A stretch of 9,634 bases of DNA, from contig JAFDHB010000180.1 in assembly GCA_019308985.1 (NCBI GenBank), forward strand, positions 1-9,634. The letters run 5' to 3'. Positions 1 to 6,894 of the stretch are shown in pieces. A program made the position numbers and the translations under genes. Position 1 is the stretch's first letter. The number at the start of each line of letters is the position of its first letter. The notes under the pieces are model-generated. The model saw only the letters and a list, made by a program, of their open reading frames with translations. It made no database searches and was not told the origin of the DNA. The DNA comes from Deltaproteobacteria bacterium (lineage in GTDB: Bacteria; Desulfobacterota; DSM-4660; Desulfatiglandales; HGW-15).

Positions 1-2462
1 CGGGCGATGGCAGGATACTGGACTACTCAACCAGCACCATGCTTTCCCCCCCGAGGATCGCCATCGATATTTTCGGCATTACCGACCCCTTCCGCACCAT
101 GATGACCCCTGTTAAACATGAGTATGTGAAGGATGTGAGGATCGGGTTCCACGAAAACAGGGTAAGGATCGTCCTGGACCTGAACAATGATGAAATACCC
201 TCATTTACCGCATGGGCATATGATCAAAGACTGTTTATTGTACTGAATCCTCGTGACACGCAAAGAGCACGGGGCAGGGGCAGCAGGCAAGCACCGGTCT
301 CTTTTGGCGAGACAGAACCGGAAACCGTCCTGGAAAGAAAGGCCCTGGGAATCATGGAAACAGCCTCATCCGGAAGGTATCGGCCGGGCATGGCTCGAAG
401 TCCGAGGAAAAAGTACTATCCCCCGGACAGGCTGACACAACTTCCAGCGGATGATGGCCGGAAAGACACCGCAATATTCATAAGAGGGCTTAATGCCTAC
501 CATGCTCAAGACTGGCGGGGCGCAATCGATAACTTTGAAAGGTTGATAGCCTCGAAGCCCGAGGGAAGACATGCCGAGCGGGCCTATTTCCTCCTGGCGA
601 AATCTTACGAGCACCTGTACTCTTCTTCTCTGCTTGATCATCTCGGGGAAATCAAAGGCCGTTACGAGGCTGCGATCAGCGAATTCCCGCACTCCTCGTT
701 TGTCCCGGACGCCTTCCTGGCCATGGGCAACCTGTGCTTCAAGGCCCGAAACTATTTTGAGGCATTGGGTTACTACAACCTCCTACTAAAAAAAGACACT
801 GAATCGAACCGTGCCTTTGAGGCCATGATACAGAAAATCAAGATCCTGCTCCTCAAGGGACGAAAGAAAGAGGCCCTTTCTATTGCGAGGCACCTTAATC
901 GGGCATTCCCGGACCCTGAGCTGCAAATAAGGGCAAAAACAGCGATGGCGATCGTCCTTTATGAAATGAACAGCTTTCGAAAATCACTGGAGCTTCTTAC
1001 CGGGCTCGAGGTATCAAGGCCTGAAACCATCTATCTCTACCCCGAGATATCCCTATACCTTGGGCGTAATTACTACGAACTGGGCGACAACGCCATGGCC
1101 CGTGAAAACCTGATCAGGTTCTATAACATACGCCCTGATTCCCCCTCTGGTGACTACATATTGACCAAGATTGCGGATACCTACAGGAATGAGGGCGCAA
1201 TCCATAATGCCGTAAAATTCTACGAACTGGTCCTCGATCGTCACCCCGGCACCGAAGGAGCGATAATTTCCCAACTCAGGCTTGCCGAACTCCAGGAAGA
1301 GGGCAAATTGAAGACAAATAGGGGGATCGTACCCATTTCAGAGATGAAAAGGCAGGCGGTGGGGCTCCCCGTAGAGATATATGAAGATATCATGGGCAGG
1401 CTCTCCAAGGAAGACGGCAATAATCTCCTCCTGGGGTTGACCCTGCTCAAGCTGGCAATAGGTTATCGCAAGGACGGAAAATATCAAGAAAGCCTGGACG
1501 TCCTGAAGATGCTAAAAAGGAAACAGCGCCGACTTTCCGGCATCCGAAGAGAGTTCCAGCATGCCCTCGCACAGACCCTGGACGACCTCCTGGGGGCCTG
1601 GATGAAAAATGGGGCGTACGAAAGCATAGTCAATCTGTATCTCGAGGTAGGGGATCTCTTTGATCTCATTGAATCCCCGGCACCCATGTTGACCGTAGCC
1701 AGGGCCTCCATGCAACTTGGGCTGGAGGAGTTCGCCCTGGAGGTTTTCAAGAGAGCAGACTCCCTTCTACAGGATCATGAAAAACCCGCCGATCTCCTTA
1801 TCTCTCTGGGCAGGGAGTCCCTCAAAAAGGGCAGGCTGGAGAAGGCCCTGGCGATGGCTGACCTGCTTATCAAGAATCATCCTGGTGACAGGCTGGTCCC
1901 CCTGGCCTATCAATTGAGGGGAAGGGTATTTTATCAGGAGAAAAAATACCCTCCGGCAGCGGAGATGTTTGCCAGGGCTCTGGGATTCAATCCCGAAAAA
2001 TGCGACAGGGTGGATATCTTGCTTGACAGGGCACGGGCCTTGACGGCCATGGCCTCAAGGAGAAAGGCCTCGGAGGCCCTGAGAGAAGCGGACAGGATGA
2101 TCAAGGACTGCACCCTGCCCTCCCCCCATTCCTACGAGGAAATGGCACGGCTGTATCTTGACCTGGGTAATCCCCGGAAGGCGATTTCGATCCTGTATCG
2201 TGAAATCGACAAGAAGACGGGCGAGGACAAGACACGGGTGATGTTTATGATAGCACGGTATTATGAGGCCTTGGGAAACAGGGAAAAATCCAATGAGATA
2301 TTCAAACAGATCCTGAATGGTAAATCCCCCTTCTGGAGCATCCTGGCCAGGGAGAGACTGGAGGAAGCCGCCTTTGACAAGGAATTGGGGGAGAGGAGAG
2401 AACCGGGATCGGGAAGAGGAGCAGGTATCGGAGATGACAGGGAAAAAGGTCTTGTTGGTTGA
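1..2462 (+). CDS. AMIN-domain / tetratricopeptide-repeat protein, 5' end missing (starts before the window)
   Basis: The reading frame is open from base 3, and the residues before the ATG at base 39 already look like the middle of an AMIN domain (DGRILDY, then PPRIAIDIFG, then VKDVRIGF and VRIVLDL). The ATG at 39 is therefore probably internal, and the true start, with a likely signal peptide, lies upstream. An Arg/Pro-rich linker at roughly bases 250-470 follows. The rest, about bases 470-2380, is a long solenoid of TPR-type helix pairs (AYHAQDWRGAIDNFERLI, NYYELGDNAMARENLIRFY, AIHNAVKFYELVLDRHP). AMIN domains are known to target envelope proteins to peptidoglycan or secretin complexes, and TPRs are protein-binding scaffolds. 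I infer a periplasmic or envelope scaffold linked to flagellar assembly, but no specific function can be named. The 3' end overlaps the next gene by 29 bp, which suggests coupled translation. I see no internal frameshift. Confidence 0.85.
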   Translation, partial: GDGRILDYSTSTMLSPPRIAIDIFGITDPFRTMMTPVKHEYVKDVRIGFHENRVRIVLDLNNDEIPSFTAWAYDQRLFIVLNPRDTQRARGRGSRQAPVSFGETEPETVLERKALGIMETASSGRYRPGMARSPRKKYYPPDRLTQLPADDGRKDTAIFIRGLNAYHAQDWRGAIDNFERLIASKPEGRHAERAYFLLAKSYEHLYSSSLLDHLGEIKGRYEAAISEFPHSSFVPDAFLAMGNLCFKARNYFEALGYYNLLLKKDTESNRAFEAMIQKIKILLLKGRKKEALSIARHLNRAFPDPELQIRAKTAMAIVLYEMNSFRKSLELLTGLEVSRPETIYLYPEISLYLGRNYYELGDNAMARENLIRFYNIRPDSPSGDYILTKIADTYRNEGAIHNAVKFYELVLDRHPGTEGAIISQLRLAELQEEGKLKTNRGIVPISEMKRQAVGLPVEIYEDIMGRLSKEDGNNLLLGLTLLKLAIGYRKDGKYQESLDVLKMLKRKQRRLSGIRREFQHALAQTLDDLLGAWMKNGAYESIVNLYLEVGDLFDLIESPAPMLTVARASMQLGLEEFALEVFKRADSLLQDHEKPADLLISLGRESLKKGRLEKALAMADLLIKNHPGDRLVPLAYQLRGRVFYQEKKYPPAAEMFARALGFNPEKCDRVDILLDRARALTAMASRRKASEALREADRMIKDCTLPSPHSYEEMARLYLDLGNPRKAISILYREIDKKTGEDKTRVMFMIARYYEALGNREKSNEIFKQILNGKSPFWSILARERLEEAAFDKELGERREPGSGRGAGIGDDREKGLVG

Positions 2463-3801
2463 AAGTGATAGGGAAGACAGATCAATCATCAGCAGGGCAT
2501 TCACAGGGGCGGGGCATCGAATAAGCGTGACTGATGACGCGGCATCCGCCTTGGAAAGGGTTTTCAATGACCATTATGACCTTGTCATAACGGAGATGAG
2601 CCTGCCAAAGGGAAACGGTCTCGAGCTTCTTCAACGTATCAAGGAGATCAATGAAGCCCTGCCGGTCATCATCCTATCGGCGGATGCCGGAGTACGGGAA
2701 GCCGTGGAGGCCATGAAGCTTGGGGCCAGCGATTTCATGGTAAAACCCTTGACCGCCGGAATGATGAAGGCCGTCATCTCTTATCTCTCCAACGGCGCAT
2801 CTCCCGGAAAAAGGGTCGACCTGTCATCCGTATCAAGAGACTCCATTATTACAAGAAACAATCAGATGGCACGACTCCTGGAGGAGGCCAGAGACATAGC
2901 CGACAGTCAGGCCTCGGTCCTTGTCCAGGGAGAATCAGGTACAGGCAAGGAGCTTTTTGCCAGGTATATCCACCGGAACAGCAATAGAAAAAATGGCCCC
3001 TTTGTGGCAATAAACTGTGCCGCACTCCCGGAAACATTGCTGGAAAGCGAGCTCTTCGGTCATGAAAAGGGCTCCTTTACCGGGGCGATCAGCAGGAAAA
3101 AGGGCAAGTTTGAGATGGCCCACTCGGGAACAATACTCCTGGATGAGGTCAGCGAGATGAATATTCAGCTCCAGTCCAAACTGCTCAGGGTCCTCCAGGA
3201 AAGGGAGATCGACAGGGTCGGAGGCACGACCCCCATTCCCGTTGACATAAGGGTTGTTGCCACGACAAACAGGGACATTCAGAAAGAGGTTGATGAAGGG
3301 AGATTCAGGGAAGACCTGTTTTACAGATTGAATGTCATACCATTTCATCTGCCCCCCTTGAGGGAAAGGAAAGAAGACATACCCCTTCTGGCTGAGCACT
3401 TTGTGGAAAAATATAACAGGATAGACGGCAGGTCCGTCAAAGGATTGACAAAAGAGGCAAAACAGACACTCATTGGCCTGCCATGGAAAGGGAACGTCCG
3501 GGAGCTTGAAAACGTGATTGAAAGGGCGGTACTCAGGTGCAAAGGGGGCTGGATAGGGGAGCGCGATCTTGGGCTGAACATGGAAGCCGTCTGCAAAGTG
3601 CACCTCGCGCCCCCATCGACTCCCCTGTCTCTAAGGGAGATGGAGCGAAAAATGATTTTCCAGGCCCTTGACCGCACAAACGGCAACAGGACGTATGCGG
3701 CGGAGATCCTGGGGATCAGCGTTCGAACGCTCAGAAACAAGTTGAACGAGTACCGAAAAAAAATGGAGCAGGATCAAGAAAGGCATGCAAATTGCTTTTA
3801 A
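2434..3801 (+). CDS. Sigma-54-dependent activator, NtrC/FlrC family, with atypical receiver domain
   Basis: This 455-residue protein has three domains in the classic order. The receiver (about 1-120) keeps Ser82 and the switch Lys104. The phosphoacceptor position, residue 54 in the ITEMSLP segment, is Glu rather than Asp, and the acidic pair is Glu10-Ser11. The AAA+ domain (about 138-370) has Walker A GESGTGKE (166-173), a sigma-54-contacting GSFTGA loop (213-218), Walker B GTILLDE (232-238), ATTN sensor (276-279) and FREDLFYRL with the arginine-finger region (291-299). A Fis-type helix-turn-helix lies at about 418-440. The frame is open further upstream, but homology begins at this ATG; GAGGAG at 2416-2421 is a plausible, slightly distant ribosome site. 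The position just ahead of flgB argues for an FlrC/FleR-like flagellar activator, which would drive the sigma-54 promoter at its own 3' end. No kinase gene adjoins it. Family assignment is firm; the exact ortholog name is not. Confidence 0.93.
   Translation: MTGKKVLLVESDREDRSIISRAFTGAGHRISVTDDAASALERVFNDHYDLVITEMSLPKGNGLELLQRIKEINEALPVIILSADAGVREAVEAMKLGASDFMVKPLTAGMMKAVISYLSNGASPGKRVDLSSVSRDSIITRNNQMARLLEEARDIADSQASVLVQGESGTGKELFARYIHRNSNRKNGPFVAINCAALPETLLESELFGHEKGSFTGAISRKKGKFEMAHSGTILLDEVSEMNIQLQSKLLRVLQEREIDRVGGTTPIPVDIRVVATTNRDIQKEVDEGRFREDLFYRLNVIPFHLPPLRERKEDIPLLAEHFVEKYNRIDGRSVKGLTKEAKQTLIGLPWKGNVRELENVIERAVLRCKGGWIGERDLGLNMEAVCKVHLAPPSTPLSLREMERKMIFQALDRTNGNRTYAAEILGISVRTLRNKLNEYRKKMEQDQERHANCF
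3718..3731. promoter_or_regulatory. Perfect 14-bp palindrome, candidate enhancer (UAS)
   Basis: AGCGTTCGAACGCT is its own reverse complement over all 14 bases. It lies inside the HTH-coding part of the activator gene, centred about 82 bp upstream of the transcription start predicted from the sigma-54 promoter at 3781. Activators of this family bind dyads at such distances, so it is a candidate binding site. It also encodes the conserved segment S-V-R-T-L of the recognition helix, so coincidence from coding constraint is possible. Confidence 0.35.
3781..3796 (+). promoter_or_regulatory. Sigma-54 (RpoN) promoter for the flgB operon
   Basis: The sequence AGGCATGCAAATTGCT matches the -24/-12 consensus TGGCACGNNNNTTGCW at all but two of its defined positions. 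The invariant GG (3782-3783) and GC (3794-3795) are separated by exactly 10 bp. Transcription should begin near base 3807, giving a leader of about 91 nt before flgB. The promoter overlaps the final codons of the sigma-54 activator gene, so regulator and target promoter are adjacent. It is on the correct strand and directly ahead of an operon type that is sigma-54-controlled in many flagellated bacteria. Confidence 0.8.
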
Positions 3802-3824
3802 CTCCTGTGCCTGCCCGATATTAC

Positions 3825-3854
3825 CCGGTCAGGATCTTAAAAAACCCCGACCGG
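3825..3854. repeat. Inverted repeat CCGGTC/GACCGG in the flgB leader
   Basis: CCGGTC at 3825-3830 and GACCGG at 3849-3854 form a perfect 6-bp inverted repeat separated by 18 bases. It sits about 18-48 nt downstream of the predicted start of transcription. No T-run follows, so it is not a normal intrinsic terminator. It could be an activator site downstream of the promoter (a position known for some FlrC proteins), a weak leader hairpin, or chance. Confidence 0.35.
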
Positions 3855-3897
3855 AAAGCAATGATACATATCCTGAGTGTGAACAGGGAGGAATTTT

Positions 3898-4305
3898 ATG
3901 CCTAGCAAATTATCGTTTGCCAATACCTTTCGTGCGCTGGAAAGGGCGATAGACATAGCACACAAACGGCATGTGCTTATCGCCGGCAACATCAGCAACC
4001 TGGAAACACCGGGCTATAGGGCGAAGGAGATCGATTTCAGGGCGGCCCTTGACAAGGCGCTGGGACACGATTCGGAGTTCCGGTTGCGCAGGAGCGACCC
4101 TCGACACATGGAATCAGGGGCGATATCCGGGCGGGACTTTGAATTCTTTGAAGAGGAGGGTGAGTGGAACGGCTATAACTGGGTAAACATAGACAGGGAG
4201 ATGACGAAACTAATAGAGAACAACTTGAGGTACAGGGCTGCCACCGAAATCCTCTTGAGGAAAATAAACCTGTTAAAAGAGGTAATACGGGAAGGAGGAC
4301 GGTAG
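3898..4305 (+). CDS. flgB: Flagellar basal-body proximal rod protein FlgB
   Basis: This 135-residue protein has the normal FlgB length. FlgB is a proximal-rod subunit that crosses the periplasm above the MS ring and is exported by the flagellar type III apparatus, so it has no Sec signal. The signature is the N-terminal segment GNISNLETPGYRAKEIDF (30-47), the rod-family motif followed by the Y-R-A-x-x-x-D-F form typical of FlgB. The C-terminal helix (about 98-130) includes NNLRYRAATEIL, the partner helix of the D0 coiled coil. GGGAGGA at 3886-3892 lies 5 bases before the ATG, a strong ribosome site. It is the first gene after the sigma-54 promoter, and flgC follows after a single base. Confidence 0.96.
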   Translation: MPSKLSFANTFRALERAIDIAHKRHVLIAGNISNLETPGYRAKEIDFRAALDKALGHDSEFRLRRSDPRHMESGAISGRDFEFFEEEGEWNGYNWVNIDREMTKLIENNLRYRAATEILLRKINLLKEVIREGGR

Positions 4306-4306
4306 G

Positions 4307-4729
4307 ATGAATTTCTTGCAATCTCTTGAAATAAGCGCTTCAGGGCTTTATGCCCAGAGGAAAAGAATGGATATCATTGCGAGCAACCTCGCAAACATAG
4401 AGACCACCCGCACCCCTGAGGGTGGCCCTTACAGGCGCAAGATGATCGTAATGAGAGCAAGGCCTGTTACGGACTTTGACAGGATTCTCGACCTCCAGGC
4501 CCGAGGGGTGAGTGTGGACGGTGTCGTGGATGATCCCGGTCCCTTTAAGAAGGTCTTCAATCCGAACCATCCCGATGCAGACAGGGACGGGTACCTGCTC
4601 AAGCCGAATATAGACCTCCTGGTGGAGATGACCAACCTGTTGATAGCAAGAAGGGTCTTTGAGGCAAACGTAGGCGTACTCAAGGTGACAAAACAGATGG
4701 CCATCAAGGCCCTTGAAATAGGGAGATAA
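4307..4729 (+). CDS. flgC: Flagellar basal-body proximal rod protein FlgC
   Basis: This 140-residue protein is a typical FlgC. The N-terminal rod-family helix LEISASGLYAQRKRMDIIA (7-25) runs into the ASNLANIETTRTPEGGPYRR motif (25-44), in which the T-P-E-G-G-P-Y-R form is characteristic of FlgC. The C-terminal helix (about 106-140) contains EMTNLLIARRVFEANVGVL, the FlgC version of the conserved rod/hook C-terminus. It assembles next to FlgB in the proximal rod after type III export. The start follows the flgB stop by one base; GGAGG at 4294-4298, inside the end of flgB, serves as ribosome site, so the two genes are probably translationally coupled. Confidence 0.96.
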   Translation: MNFLQSLEISASGLYAQRKRMDIIASNLANIETTRTPEGGPYRRKMIVMRARPVTDFDRILDLQARGVSVDGVVDDPGPFKKVFNPNHPDADRDGYLLKPNIDLLVEMTNLLIARRVFEANVGVLKVTKQMAIKALEIGR

Positions 4730-4731
4730 AC

Positions 4732-5025
4732 ATGGGCGATCTGCTTATCAAAGGCTTCAAAGATGCCCCCCCTGCTCCAGGTATATCAGGGAGCAAAAGG
4801 AGGGCCCAGTCCGACTTTGGAAAGATAATAAAGGAGTCGATCAACAGGGTCGACACCCTGGACAGGGAAGCCGACAGGTCTGTCATCGACTTTTTACAGG
4901 GAAAGGCGGATACACACGAGGCAATGATAGCCCTTCAAAAGGCCGATATATCCATGCGGATACTACTTACCGTAAGGAACAAGGTCATTGAGGCTTACAG
5001 GGAGATCATGCGCATGCAGTTTTGA
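4732..5025 (+). CDS. fliE: Flagellar hook-basal body complex protein FliE
   Basis: This 97-residue protein has the usual length and position of FliE, the adaptor that joins the MS ring/export gate to the proximal rod. The N-terminal third is variable and Gly/Pro-containing. The conserved part (about 31-97) has DFGKIIKESINRVDTLDREA and then the C-terminal signature G-K-A-D-T-H-E-A-M-I-A-L-Q-K-A-D with VRNKVIEAYREIMRMQF at the end, close to the family consensus (VRNK, AYxEIMxMQ). GGGAG at 4721-4725 lies 6 bases before the ATG and 2 bases separate it from flgC. It is followed by the only sizeable spacer within the operon (89 bp). Confidence 0.95.
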   Translation: MGDLLIKGFKDAPPAPGISGSKRRAQSDFGKIIKESINRVDTLDREADRSVIDFLQGKADTHEAMIALQKADISMRILLTVRNKVIEAYREIMRMQF

Positions 5026-5053
5026 CAACCCGTGGCTCATCGGCGTTTTGACA
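5019..5053 (+). repeat. 9-bp direct repeat GTTTTGACA at the fliE/fliF spacer
   Basis: GTTTTGACA occurs at 5019-5027, where it spans the fliE stop codon, and again at 5045-5053, 26 bp apart. Each copy contains TTGACA, the sigma-70 -35 consensus, but neither has a believable -10 box 16-18 bp further on. The second copy runs directly into AGGAGGTGA (5053-5061), a near-perfect Shine-Dalgarno with no suitable start after it. The remaining spacer to 5114 has no gene and no clear terminator. The role is unknown. Confidence 0.4.
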
Positions 5054-5114
5054 GGAGGTGAAGCAACCCGGGGGCTTATCTAAACCATAATCAGGCTATC
5101 GGAAAGATGTTGCC

Positions 5115-6686
5115 ATGAATTCAATAAACCAATTTCCGGAGTTTCTGAGGGCGTTACCTCTCTCCAAAAAGATCAGCATTGCCTTCGTTGTTGTAATGAT
5201 GGTCAGCGGGTTTGCCTTCATGTTTATCTGGGCAAACCAGGTGGATTATCAGGTCCTGTTCAACAATCTCTCCCCTGATGATGCAGGGGCGATTGTGGCC
5301 AAGTTGAGAGAGAAAAAGATACCCTATAAGATCGAAACCAATGGAGCGGCTATCCTGGTACCGGCCGAGAAAGTATATGACCTCCGCCTGGTGCTGGCGG
5401 GAGACGGCTTGCCCAGTGGCGGCAATGTGGGTTTTGAAATATTCGACCAAACGGACTTCAGGACCACGAAATTTGTTCAAGAGCTGAATTACAGGAGGGC
5501 CCTTCAAGGCGAATTGTCAAGAACCATAAACCGGTTCAAGGAGGTCAATGCATCACGGGTGTTTATAGTGCTTCCCAGGGAATCTCTTTTTGTGGAGGAG
5601 AGCAGGCCGGCATCCGCATCAATCCAACTGGATCTGAGCACCGACCTTCCGCCTGCCAAGCTTGCGGCGATCGTCCACCTTGTTGCAAGCGCAGTGGAAG
5701 GCCTTGATCCGGAACAAGTGACAGTGGTGGATACAAAAGGCAGAATACTCTTTAAAGGGGGCATGCGCGACGAGTCATCCGCCCTGTTGAGAAGCGCCCA
5801 GCTCAATTACAAGGCAAAGGTAGAAGAGGAAATAAGAAAGGATGTTCAGAGTATGCTGGAGGGCATCGTGGGTGAAGGCAGGGCCATTGTAAGGGTAAAC
5901 GCTGAAATTGATTTCACGAAAATAACCCTCAATGAGGAAGAATACGACCCCACCGCAACGGTGATCAGGAGCCAAAGAAACATCACGGAGTCTGAAGAGA
6001 CAGGAACAGGAGTCGAAGACACGGCCCAGTCATTGATCAATCAGAGGCGAGGGGTGGTGCCGGCCCGGGGTGAAGGGAAAAACAGGAAGACCAAAAGGGA
6101 TATAACCACAAATTACGAGATAAACAAGATCACCAGAACAATCCTCAAACCGGCCGGGAGCATCAAGCGTCTTTCAGTCGCTGCCGTTATCGACGGGGCC
6201 TACGTTACGGAAAAGATGGAAGACGGAACCGTAAGAAAACGCTATGTCCCGAGGAGTGAGGAGGAACTGCAGAAGTTTGAAGACATGGTCAAGAGGGCCA
6301 TGGGATACGATGAAGACAGGGAGGATCAGGTCTCTGTCAGTTCAATGCCCTTCAATAATCCTCTCACCGAAGTCATGGAGCCCTATAGGGGGGAGAGAAG
6401 TTTTGATATCCTTGAAGTCCTGAAAGATCACCAAAGGGCCATAATCAACCTGTTGCTTGTGATGCTGGTCTTCCTGCTCGTTGTCAGGCCCTTGATCAAG
6501 GGTCTGAGAAATATGGGAGGAGAGGCGGTCTTGCAAAACAAAGAGCTGCCTCAAGGCCCTGAACAATACGTGCAGATTTCAGAACCCGAGGGAAAGGACC
6601 GCAAAGAGAAAATCCTCGAGATAACCAGGCAAAACCCCGAGAAAACGACCCAGCTTCTCAAGGGATGGATAGGAGAACAGGAATAA
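5115..6686 (+). CDS. fliF: Flagellar M-ring (MS-ring) protein FliF
   Basis: This 523-residue protein is a full-length FliF, the inner-membrane ring on which rotor, rod and export gate assemble. The first membrane helix is at about 20-39 (ISIAFVVVMMVSGFAFMFIW) and the second at about 442-457 (AIINLLLVMLVFLLVV), with the large periplasmic ring-building region between. Recognisable blocks are YQVLFNNLSPDDAGAIVAKL, KIPYKIETNGAAILVP, the G-D-G-L-P-S-G-G-N-V-G-F-E loop and SRVFIVLPRESLF. The cytoplasmic tail ends in ILEITRQNPEKTTQLLKGW, the helix pair that binds the FliG N-domain. An in-frame TAA at 5088 rules out a longer start; GGAAAG at 5101-5106 is the ribosome site. The stop TAA shares its last A with the fliG ATG (TAATG). 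Confidence 0.96.
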   Translation: MNSINQFPEFLRALPLSKKISIAFVVVMMVSGFAFMFIWANQVDYQVLFNNLSPDDAGAIVAKLREKKIPYKIETNGAAILVPAEKVYDLRLVLAGDGLPSGGNVGFEIFDQTDFRTTKFVQELNYRRALQGELSRTINRFKEVNASRVFIVLPRESLFVEESRPASASIQLDLSTDLPPAKLAAIVHLVASAVEGLDPEQVTVVDTKGRILFKGGMRDESSALLRSAQLNYKAKVEEEIRKDVQSMLEGIVGEGRAIVRVNAEIDFTKITLNEEEYDPTATVIRSQRNITESEETGTGVEDTAQSLINQRRGVVPARGEGKNRKTKRDITTNYEINKITRTILKPAGSIKRLSVAAVIDGAYVTEKMEDGTVRKRYVPRSEEELQKFEDMVKRAMGYDEDREDQVSVSSMPFNNPLTEVMEPYRGERSFDILEVLKDHQRAIINLLLVMLVFLLVVRPLIKGLRNMGGEAVLQNKELPQGPEQYVQISEPEGKDRKEKILEITRQNPEKTTQLLKGWIGEQE

Positions 6687-6889
6687 TGGCATCGGGCATA
6701 TTGGACCCGGATCACCTGACAGGCCCCCAAAAGGCCGCGATATTTCTCCTTGCTATGGGCGAAGAGTTTACGACATCCTTTTTCAAAGGGCTGGACAGCA
6801 ACAGCATAAAAAAGATCGGAAGGCAAATGTCGGAGATCACATATATTCCTTCCCGTGTCCTGAACGCAGTAATGGAAAGGAGTTCCTGA
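6686..6889 (+). CDS. fliG: Flagellar motor switch protein FliG, N-terminal fragment (frameshifted)
   Basis: This piece encodes 67 residues of the FliG N-domain, which binds the FliF tail; it contains LTGPQKAAIFLLAMGEE (11-27) and the RQMSEITYIP helix end. The ATG at 6686 is chosen over an in-frame ATG at 6665 because AGGAG at 6671-6675 is well placed and this start makes the TAATG overlap with fliF. Reading ends at TGA 6887-6889, just where the family motif V-L-x-E-F should continue. The E-F-L-T-Q continuation is present in the -1 frame from about base 6877, so this is the front half of one fliG gene, broken by an indel or a sequence error, and not an independent gene. Confidence 0.85.
   Translation: MASGILDPDHLTGPQKAAIFLLAMGEEFTTSFFKGLDSNSIKKIGRQMSEITYIPSRVLNAVMERSS
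6875..6883 (+). other. fliG: Frameshift point within fliG
   Basis: The 0 frame reads ATG GAA AGG AGT TCC TGA from 6872. Homology continues in the -1 frame as K-E-F-L-T-Q from 6877. Restoring one base in the GAAAGG run gives V-M-E-K-E-F and a 321-residue FliG. Removing two bases gives V-M-E-E-F, which fits the family spacing slightly better (320 residues). There is no X-XXY-YYZ slippery heptamer here, which argues against programmed frameshifting. Confidence 0.85.
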
Positions 6890-6894
6890 CGCAG

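Noticed and set aside
2867..2882. TGGCACGACTCCTGGA, a second sigma-54-like site inside the activator gene
   Set aside because: The -24 half is perfect, but the invariant GC of the -12 half is GG, and the site lies in coding sequence far from any gene start.
3825..3854. Possible intrinsic terminator after the activator gene
   Set aside because: The stem is only 6 bp with an 18-base loop, and no T-run follows on either strand.
3861..3905. Small leader ORF (14 codons) overlapping the flgB start
   Set aside because: The GGAAAG ahead of it is only 2 bases from the ATG and the peptide has no recognisable feature; the strong GGGAGGA belongs to flgB.
5022..5091. Sigma-70 promoter ahead of fliF (TTGACA at 5022 and 5048)
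   Set aside because: Neither -35-like box has a TATAAT-like hexamer at 16-18 bp; the nearest candidates are more than 20 bp away.
6875..6886. Programmed -1 frameshifting in fliG
   Set aside because: The 0-frame codons GAA AGG do not form a slippery X-XXY-YYZ heptamer and no clear stimulatory hairpin follows; an indel or sequence error is simpler.
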